A stretch of DNA of 39,037 nucleotides from Ferruginibacter sp. (GTDB lineage: Bacteria > Bacteroidota > Bacteroidia > Chitinophagales > Chitinophagaceae). Shown piece after piece: positions 32,911 through 39,037 of this stretch (positions are counted from its first letter, which is position 1; each line of letters begins with the position of its first letter). The translations under genes and the position numbers were made by a program. Location of the stretch: contig JANYGZ010000102.1 of assembly GCA_025362235.1 (NCBI GenBank), positions 1 to 39,037 on the forward strand, read 5' to 3'. The notes under the pieces are model-generated. The model was not told the DNA's origin and made no database searches. It worked only from the letters and a program-made list of their open reading frames with translations.

Positions 32911-33059
32911 AGCTTGTTAGTTTAGTAAATAATAATCCGAAACCTATCGGATTGGAAAAATAACACTAAATTTTTAATTACATAACGATATCTACATATT
33001 TTACTATTAGAGGTTGATAACAATTATTAAATATTATATTGCAACACTATTTTTTACGT

Positions 33060-34631
33060 ATGGAAATTAAACCGGCAAAGCGCAGTAAACTTACTTTATA
33101 CATTGGTATCGCATTGGTTGCAGGTATCATTGCCGGATTTATTACCAATAAAATGTATGTTGGTACAGAAAATAACCAAATTGCCAATGCCGAAATTCAA
33201 TTGGCACATATTGATAATGCGATAAGGCCTTTTGAAACAATAAAAGACACCATTAGATATAATGGCCTTCGGGCGTTACAAAAGAAAGCTGCTACACAAA
33301 AAAAAGAGGCCGAGACCGCCTTGCTGAATACACCTGATGAAACAGCAGTTTTGTTAAACATAAAATTATTATCTGATACAGCTAAACAGCTACAAACAGC
33401 ACTGGCTGGTTTTTCAGATACAACTGCGCTGGAGTATAAATCATTATTACAACAAAGAGAACTGGTTACTGCACAAAAGAATAACAGTATAAAAGCAAGG
33501 GACTTAAAATTAGACTGGCTTACTATTTTAGCAGACATATTTTTACGGCTTATAAAAATGATAGTGGCGCCATTGGTATTTACTACCCTTGTTGTAGGGG
33601 TAGCCAAACTGGGCGATATAAAAGCAGTTGGCCGCATTGGCGGAAAAACACTGCTATGGTTTATCAGTGCATCTTTACTTAGCCTGTTGCTGGGTATGTT
33701 ATTGGTAAATTTATTTGAACCGGGCAAAGCGATGCACCTGCCCTTGCCAGATAGCCATTTAAATACCGGCATTGATAAAGCTGCACTCACTATTAAAGAT
33801 TTTTTTTATCATGTTTTTCCGGCCAGTGTAATTGATGCCATGGCAAAAAATGAAATTTTACAAATTGTAGTGTTTGCACTTTTTTTTGGTGTAGCCGCCG
33901 CCGCATTGGGCGACACTGCAAAACCGATTGTAAAAGCATTGGATGCTATTGCACATATTATTTTAAAAGTAACCGGGTATGTTATGGGTTTTGCACCTTT
34001 TGCTGTATTTGGTGCCATGAGTGCCATCATTGCAAAGCAGGGTATCGGCATTTTAAAAACATATTCTATTTTTATTGGTGAATTTTATTTTGGATTATTG
34101 CTGCTGTGGGTTTGCCTGATTTTAATAGGGTCAATATTTCTTAAAAAAAGAGTGTTTACTTTAATCAAAAGAATGAAGGAGCCTATACTGGTGGCATTTA
34201 GTACTTCCAGCAGCGAAGCAGCTTTTCCAAAAACAATGCTTGAACTGGAGCGCTTTGGGTGTAAGGATAAAATTGTAAGTTTCGTATTACCGCTCGGCTA
34301 CTCTTTTAACCTGGATGGCAGTATGATGTACATGACTTTTGCTTCATTATTTATTGCGCAGAGTTATGGCATGCACATGCCATTGGGTACACAGTTAACC
34401 ATGTTGCTGGTATTGATGCTTACCAGTAAAGGTATTGCAGGTGTACCAAGGGCATCACTGGTGGTAATTGCAGGTACATTGGCTACTTTTAATATACCTG
34501 AAGCAGGCATTGCATTGTTACTTGGTATAGATCCCTTGCTGGATATGGGTCGCAGTGCTACCAACGTAGTAGGCAATAGTATTGCAACCGCTGTGGTAAG
34601 TAAATGGGAAGGTGAACTGGAACATAAATAA
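33060..34631 (+). CDS. DAACS-family dicarboxylate/amino-acid symporter with large TM1-TM2 insert
   Basis: I use the ATG at 33060 (MEIKPAKRSKLTLYIG). The 523-residue protein has the DAACS/glutamate transporter core: SSSEAAFPKTMLELERFG in hairpin 1, YSFNLDGSMMYM in TM7, SKGIAGVPRAS in hairpin 2, and DMGRSATNVVGNS in TM8. The arginine and aspartate of DMGR fit binding of acidic amino acids or dicarboxylates; Asn instead of the sodium-site Asp in NVxGD suggests altered ion coupling. Between TM1 (about 12-30) and TM2 (about 152 on) lies an insert of about 118 residues with heptad-like helices, absent from usual members. It should face the periplasm. It is the first gene of a plus-strand run with DedA and an MFS permease. 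Confidence 0.92.
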   Translation: MEIKPAKRSKLTLYIGIALVAGIIAGFITNKMYVGTENNQIANAEIQLAHIDNAIRPFETIKDTIRYNGLRALQKKAATQKKEAETALLNTPDETAVLLNIKLLSDTAKQLQTALAGFSDTTALEYKSLLQQRELVTAQKNNSIKARDLKLDWLTILADIFLRLIKMIVAPLVFTTLVVGVAKLGDIKAVGRIGGKTLLWFISASLLSLLLGMLLVNLFEPGKAMHLPLPDSHLNTGIDKAALTIKDFFYHVFPASVIDAMAKNEILQIVVFALFFGVAAAALGDTAKPIVKALDAIAHIILKVTGYVMGFAPFAVFGAMSAIIAKQGIGILKTYSIFIGEFYFGLLLLWVCLILIGSIFLKKRVFTLIKRMKEPILVAFSTSSSEAAFPKTMLELERFGCKDKIVSFVLPLGYSFNLDGSMMYMTFASLFIAQSYGMHMPLGTQLTMLLVLMLTSKGIAGVPRASLVVIAGTLATFNIPEAGIALLLGIDPLLDMGRSATNVVGNSIATAVVSKWEGELEHK

Positions 34632-34665
34632 GTACAAATTTTTTATATAATTGACAACTGAAATT

Positions 34666-35364
34666 ATGCTTGATTTTATTTTTTTAGATTTTAACTGGAT
34701 GCAATTACTGCAACCGCAATGGTACATCGAAAATGGCGGTTTATGGTTTATTGTATTTGCCGTGTTTGCAGAAACTGGTTTATTTGCAGGCTTCTTTTTA
34801 CCGGGTGATTCGTTGCTTTTTGTAACAGGCATTTTTAGCAATGATCTTGTAAGCGAAGGATTGGGCATACATGTATCCAGCTCTTTTGTAAACCTGGTGA
34901 TATTGGGTATTGTAATTTCATTGGCTGGTATAATTGGCAACTATGTTGGTTATTGGTTTGGCAAAAAAAGCGGTCCGTTTCTTTTTGAAAGAAAGGATAC
35001 ATTTCTTTTTAAGAAAAAATATTTGTTGCAGGCCAAAGAGTTTTATGATACGCATGGAGGAGGCGCCATTGTTATGGCAAGGTTTATTCCTATTGTTAGA
35101 ACCTTTGCCCCGATTGTAGCTGGCATAGTCGGTATGGAAACTAAAAAATTCACTTTTTATAATATTGCGGGTTCTGTTGCGTGGGTATTTTCTATGTTGT
35201 TTGCCGGGCATTACCTACAGCAACTGGTTTTAGGCTGGTTTAATTTTGATTTAAAAGAACACCTGGAAGTTATAGTAATTGGAATCGTTCTTATAACAAC
35301 AGCGCCCATTTTGTTTAAATTATTTTTTAGTAAGAAAAAAAACCCTTCAAACGATACTGTATAA
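34666..35364 (+). CDS. DedA-family membrane protein
   Basis: I use the ATG at 34666; the frame reaches 34651 only through a TTG. The 232-residue protein has the DedA signatures ETGLFAGFFLPGDSLLFVTG and ARFIPIVRTFAPIVAGIVGM, with reentrant loops and about five or six hydrophobic segments. The family moves or flips undecaprenyl phosphate or phospholipids and supports membrane energetics. It lies 34 bases after the symporter gene and seven bases before the MFS gene, so it is almost surely co-transcribed with them; the operon does not suggest a shared pathway. Confidence 0.92.
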   Translation: MLDFIFLDFNWMQLLQPQWYIENGGLWFIVFAVFAETGLFAGFFLPGDSLLFVTGIFSNDLVSEGLGIHVSSSFVNLVILGIVISLAGIIGNYVGYWFGKKSGPFLFERKDTFLFKKKYLLQAKEFYDTHGGGAIVMARFIPIVRTFAPIVAGIVGMETKKFTFYNIAGSVAWVFSMLFAGHYLQQLVLGWFNFDLKEHLEVIVIGIVLITTAPILFKLFFSKKKNPSNDTV

Positions 35365-35371
35365 GCCCGCC

Positions 35372-36607
35372 ATGTCAAAACAATCTTCTTCTATTTTTAC
35401 CATTACCGTTCTTGTTGCTGCCCTTGGATATTTTGTAGATATTTACGATTTGCTATTATTCAATATTGTAAGGGTTGATAGTTTAACTGAGATGGGCCTT
35501 TCTGCTGCGCAGGTAAAAACACAGGGCGAATTTATTATCAGCATCCAAATGATTGGTCTTTTAATTGGTGGCATTATCTGGGGTATGATGGGTGATAAAA
35601 AAGGCAGGTTAAGTGTATTGTTTGGTTCCATCATTTTATATTCTATTGCCAATATTGTTAACGGTTTTGTACATACTCCCAACCAGTATGCACTTACCAG
35701 GTTTATTGCCGGCATAGGCCTCGCAGGCGAACTGGGTGCCGGTATCACGCTGGTAACAGAATTGGTTAGCAAAGAAAAAAGAGGGTTAAGTACATCGCTG
35801 GTTGCTGGTGTTGGTTTATTAGGAGCCGTAGCTGCATTTTTTGTGTCGCAAAATTTTAACTGGCGTATCTGTTATTTTATTGGCGGGGGCCTTGGTTTTT
35901 GCCTGCTGATACTGCGTATATCCGTGTTCGAGAGTGGCATGTTTACTGAAACAAAAAAATTAAGTGTAAGCAGGGGAAATTTTTTTATGTTCTTTACCAA
36001 CAGAAAGCGTTTTAAAAAATATTTATGTGCTATATTAATTGGTTTACCTAACTGGTATGTGATTGGTATTTTAATAGCCTTCTCCAATAATTTTGCCATA
36101 GAATTTGGTATTACAGAAAAAGTACTGCCAAAATTATCTACCATGTATGCCTATGTATTTATTTCTATTGCAGATTTACTGGTAGGGTTTGTAAGCCAAT
36201 GGTTAAAAAGCCGGAAAAAAGCCTTGTATATATTTTACAGCTTTACCATTATTTCCATCATCTTCTTTTTTAACCAGCAAAATGGTACTGCTGCCGGTAT
36301 GTATGTAATATGCGCCGCATTGGGCTTTGCCACCGGCTATTGGGCTATTTTTGTTACCATGGCCGCAGAGCAGTTTGGCACCAATTTACGGGCCACAGCC
36401 ACTACTACAGTACCCAATATGGTTAGGGGCTCTTTACCCATTTTGTTTGTATTATTCAAGTGGCTGCAAACCGTATTTGCATCAATGCCCAATCCGTATA
36501 TTACCGCGGCATGGGTAACTGGTGTAATTGTTATGGCTATTGCTATTACTGCTGCTTATTTTACAGAAGAGACTTTTGGTAAAGATCTTAATTACACTGA
36601 GGAATAA
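35372..36607 (+). CDS. MFS transporter, metabolite:proton symporter type
   Basis: This gene encodes 411 residues with 12 membrane segments. Motif A reads GMMGDKKGRLSVLFG, and FVDIYDLLLFNIV at the start and RFIAGIGLAGELGAGITLVTELVSKEKRG are typical of the metabolite:H+ and sugar porter side of the MFS. A positively charged central loop (TNRKRFKKY) separates the halves. The substrate, perhaps an organic acid or sugar, is unknown. It begins seven bases after dedA and is probably expressed with the symporter upstream. Confidence 0.9.
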   Translation: MSKQSSSIFTITVLVAALGYFVDIYDLLLFNIVRVDSLTEMGLSAAQVKTQGEFIISIQMIGLLIGGIIWGMMGDKKGRLSVLFGSIILYSIANIVNGFVHTPNQYALTRFIAGIGLAGELGAGITLVTELVSKEKRGLSTSLVAGVGLLGAVAAFFVSQNFNWRICYFIGGGLGFCLLILRISVFESGMFTETKKLSVSRGNFFMFFTNRKRFKKYLCAILIGLPNWYVIGILIAFSNNFAIEFGITEKVLPKLSTMYAYVFISIADLLVGFVSQWLKSRKKALYIFYSFTIISIIFFFNQQNGTAAGMYVICAALGFATGYWAIFVTMAAEQFGTNLRATATTTVPNMVRGSLPILFVLFKWLQTVFASMPNPYITAAWVTGVIVMAIAITAAYFTEETFGKDLNYTEE

Positions 36608-36701
36608 TTTATTGGGCAATCGCTTGTTAATTTTATTATAATTAGCTGACCAGCTATAAATGAAACATACTATTTACAGTTATTTTCGTTTATCAGTAAT
36701 T

Positions 36702-37304
36702 ATGAAAAAGTATTTCTTCGTCTTGCTTATCACTATATTTTTATCAGCGGCATTATCAGCGCAAAAGCTGCAGGTTAAAGTTATTTATGTAACTGAAGAC
36801 CCTGCAGAAAAAAAGCCACTGATATATTATTCGCCATTGGTAAAATTAACCTGGGCAGATTTTAAAGGAAAGCCAGTATTAAGCAGCAATGCAGCAGCCA
36901 TTACCAACGCCGGCATAGGTTTTAAAATGATGTTTCATAGCCAGGATAATGTTACTACTTTGTACATAACAGTAAACTGTAATTTTTATATATCGGATAG
37001 CTGGGTAAAGGATGGCAAAAGAACGCCTTACATTTTAAACCACGAGCAACATCACTTTGATATTGCCTATATATATGCCATGCAGTTGATACAAAAACTG
37101 CAGGTAGCCAAGTATACCAGGGAGGATTATAACAAGGTTATTGAAAAGATATACTACCAGGCCCAGGCCAATTTACAAACCATGCAAAATGCTTACGATA
37201 CAGAAACAAAAAACAGCATACTGACAGACAAACAGGAAATGTGGGATAAAAAAATTGACGCACAATTGGCATTGCTTACAAAACAATCAACAGCCAATCT
37301 TTAA
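36702..37304 (+). CDS. Secreted DUF922 zinc-protease-like protein
   Basis: I use the ATG at 36702, which gives a clean signal peptide (MKKYFFVLLITIFLSAALSA); the frame is open from 36660. The 200-residue product contains HEQHHFDIA at 114-122, an HExxH motif with a nearby acidic residue (Asp120), and LTWADFKGKP near 49, both features of DUF922, a family predicted to be secreted zinc-dependent proteases. No activity has been shown for most members. Its stop codon overlaps the stop of the convergent gene by three bases (37302-37304 on this strand, 37301-37303 on the other). Confidence 0.85.
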   Translation: MKKYFFVLLITIFLSAALSAQKLQVKVIYVTEDPAEKKPLIYYSPLVKLTWADFKGKPVLSSNAAAITNAGIGFKMMFHSQDNVTTLYITVNCNFYISDSWVKDGKRTPYILNHEQHHFDIAYIYAMQLIQKLQVAKYTREDYNKVIEKIYYQAQANLQTMQNAYDTETKNSILTDKQEMWDKKIDAQLALLTKQSTANL

Positions 37305-39037
37305 CTTAAATGTTCTGCATTTCGGGTGGAAGGCGCTTTAATAAAATCGTGAGGATACTTTTTAAGATAGCGCCATAGTATGCCTAAAAACTGGGGATAG
37401 TCCCTTAAATGAATACCACGGCTTTTTACTGCTACAATAAATGCCAGTCCGAAACTTACTGCAAAATTTAAAAAGCCAATACCCATAACACCAATAAGAG
37501 TGTACCATATTTCTTTTGTGCTTAGTACATTATCTAAACCAAAAAAACCAATGGCCACATTGGCTGCCGAAATAGTAATATGTCTTATATCGAAAGGGAT
37601 GCCAAAAGTTTTTCCTAAAAAACCAGCCATCCCCAAAAAAAATCCCAACGAAATATTTCCAATCAATGCGCCGAGATTATTTTCTACATAATGTACAATT
37701 CTATAACGCCGTTTTTCACTAAACCTTTTTTTAAACGCAGTTGTGTTGCGAAGCCTTTCTGCAATTTTGCCATACACCACGTAGTTTTCTACATAACCGG
37801 CAATTATACCGCTGGCAAATAAAAAGAAACCGGTAAAACAGGCATACAGCCAGGCCAGGCTGTGCAATGGCTGCTGGTCTGCTATTAATTGATGGGCCGC
37901 TTCGCCTTCAGCAATTTTTACACCTGTTGCCATAAAAAAAAGCCACGCTAAAATATAGGTTAACGGAAATACTATAATAAGGTTTCCTGCAAATGAAGCA
38001 ATCTGTGTACGGCTAACTTTACCAATGGTAATAGCAAGGTTTCTTAAATCAGGTTCTTCACCTACTTTTTGAATATCGAAAGAGCTGGCTACATTATTGG
38101 CAGTATAAGCAGGTTGCTTGGTAGCCAGTGTAGACCCAGTATCCTGTATTAAAATAAAACCCAACGAATAATTTACGCTATATAAAAACCCATGCCAAAA
38201 AGGTGCCATTACTACTTTAGCCAAAAGGTTTTTTATAATACCAATAAATGAAATGATGATACCTCCGCCCATGGCGCTTTGAAGCATCCGGTAAAATTCT
38301 TTACGGGTAGTGCTGATAAATTTTTCGCCGGTACGTCCGCCATGTTCTGCAATCTGGTAAGCAAGATATCCCGTGTTTTCGCTAAAAAATTCCTTTATAG
38401 AATTTTTCCTGTTTTCATTATGCACTACTGTTTTAAAATAGGCAACAAATCTTTGTGTATTAAAAAAGTTGTCCATGTCCAGCACATCCAGTATAATAAA
38501 TAACCTGTCAATCTGCTGTTGCAAACGGGTAATAATAAAAGTTTGTGCCAGGCTGGTGCCGTAGGCAATTCTTTGGTCCCTTATCCATTGAATAGACTGA
38601 TTACAATTATGCAATGCTTCTGTAATATTGGCTAATATTAACCGCTGCGTATTTACAGTGGCTGCCGTATTATTCAACTCCAGGTATTGATTGGTAAGAC
38701 GGTTTTGTTCAAAAAAAGGAAAAATAGCATCTCCAAAATTATCATACCGTTGTGTAATTTCTTTTTCTAAACCCAACGTAGTAACCCGGTAGCTGAGTAT
38801 TTGTAAAGCGCTTTGCAATTGTTTTATCAATTCAGGTTCCGTCATATTTATCTGTATGCCCAACACTTCAAAAAACTGTATCCACAATTCATTGTCAATT
38901 CCCTCTACCCAGGTATGATCGCTTTTTTTATAAAATATCCTGTTGATAACATATAAAAAATTATCCGGTGTTTGAAGCTCTGGTAATATTTTATGCAATA
39001 CTTTACCCCTAAGCTCCTGCACAAAACCACGGCTGCT
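37301..39037 (-). CDS. Gcr-type 'site-specific recombinase' membrane protein, 5' end missing
   Basis: The frame is open to the window edge (39037), so the N-terminus is missing; a GTG at 39022 is not needed as a start. The visible 578 residues belong to the Gcr/PF10136 family named after a proposed gonococcal recombinase. The first half is helical and soluble; the second half has about six to eight membrane segments (GGGIIISFIGIIKNLLA, ITYILAWLFFMATG-like stretch, LIGNISLGFFLGMAGFLG, LIGVMGIGFLNFAVSFGLAFIVA). No recombinase catalytic motif is visible, and the membrane topology makes the name doubtful. Its role is unknown. Confidence 0.85.
   Translation of the reverse strand, partial: SSRGFVQELRGKVLHKILPELQTPDNFLYVINRIFYKKSDHTWVEGIDNELWIQFFEVLGIQINMTEPELIKQLQSALQILSYRVTTLGLEKEITQRYDNFGDAIFPFFEQNRLTNQYLELNNTAATVNTQRLILANITEALHNCNQSIQWIRDQRIAYGTSLAQTFIITRLQQQIDRLFIILDVLDMDNFFNTQRFVAYFKTVVHNENRKNSIKEFFSENTGYLAYQIAEHGGRTGEKFISTTRKEFYRMLQSAMGGGIIISFIGIIKNLLAKVVMAPFWHGFLYSVNYSLGFILIQDTGSTLATKQPAYTANNVASSFDIQKVGEEPDLRNLAITIGKVSRTQIASFAGNLIIVFPLTYILAWLFFMATGVKIAEGEAAHQLIADQQPLHSLAWLYACFTGFFLFASGIIAGYVENYVVYGKIAERLRNTTAFKKRFSEKRRYRIVHYVENNLGALIGNISLGFFLGMAGFLGKTFGIPFDIRHITISAANVAIGFFGLDNVLSTKEIWYTLIGVMGIGFLNFAVSFGLAFIVAVKSRGIHLRDYPQFLGILWRYLKKYPHDFIKAPSTRNAEHLS

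Noticed and set aside
33197..33790. 197-codon minus-strand frame opposite the symporter insert
   Set aside because: It is rich in Ser, Cys and Phe as expected from antisense of a Lys/Gln/Ala-rich coding region, and lies wholly within a convincing plus-strand gene.
37301..39037. True site-specific recombinase by family name
   Set aside because: The protein has a multi-pass membrane half and no tyrosine or serine recombinase catalytic signature, so the name is probably historical rather than functional.

Overview
The window looks like a chromosomal segment of a low-GC Bacteroidota, most likely a Chitinophagaceae-type bacterium. This rests on the gene families present (DUF4139/MuiA-like, DUF3857-transglutaminase, GH130/GH26 mannan enzymes, a Gcr-type membrane protein) and on three close matches to the Bacteroidota promoter -7 box TAnnTTTG. 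There is no rRNA or tRNA gene, so the genus cannot be fixed. I found no CRISPR array and no intact transposase, integrase or phage gene.

Layout. Bases 1-7.9 kb hold housekeeping and envelope genes: a cold-shock protein tail, a DUF6263-like secreted protein, an MFS permease, a DUF4139 protein carrying an inserted SusC-like plug segment, an SGNH esterase, a short GT35 alpha-glucan phosphorylase homologue and a RidA-family protein. At 8.0-10.6 kb there is a two-gene metal module: a DtxR/MntR-type regulator overlapping an Nramp transporter fused to a UspA domain, with a palindromic operator over the -7 box. At 10.8-23.4 kb the minus strand carries a beta-mannan (galacto/glucomannan) degradation locus: GH26 mannanase, GH130 mannosylglucose phosphorylase, AGE-family 2-epimerase, CE2-type esterase, a clan GH-D alpha-galactosidase-like enzyme and, beyond an interruption, a GH5 enzyme. 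A divergent AraC regulator sits at its head (23.7 kb). The enzymes fit the known route mannan -> mannobiose -> Man-beta-1,4-Glc -> mannose-1-phosphate + glucose. No SusC/SusD pair or sugar importer is present in the window.

The locus is interrupted between GH5 and the GH-D enzyme (11.8-16.1 kb) by an island of small orphan genes, lipoproteins, a FemAB/GNAT-like transferase, broken genes and several repeat families. These include a perfect 35-bp inverted repeat about 1.3 kb apart. Other repeat families are scattered through the intergenic gaps; the most striking is a hairpin family with three tandem 141-142 bp units that has duplicated the end of the GH26 gene.

From 24.7 kb to the end lie YceI, an autoregulated XRE-S24 regulator, an ankyrin protein, an SRPBCC protein, ssb, a DUF3857-transglutaminase protein, an amino-acid permease, a plus-strand run (dicarboxylate/glutamate-type symporter with a large TM1-TM2 insert, DedA, MFS, DUF922 zinc protease-like) and a 5'-truncated Gcr-family membrane protein running off the window. 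I see no wholly new multi-gene system. The strongest leads are the GT35 protein that lacks the PLP-binding lysine, the plug segment inside the DUF4139 protein, the symporter insert, and the repeat families.
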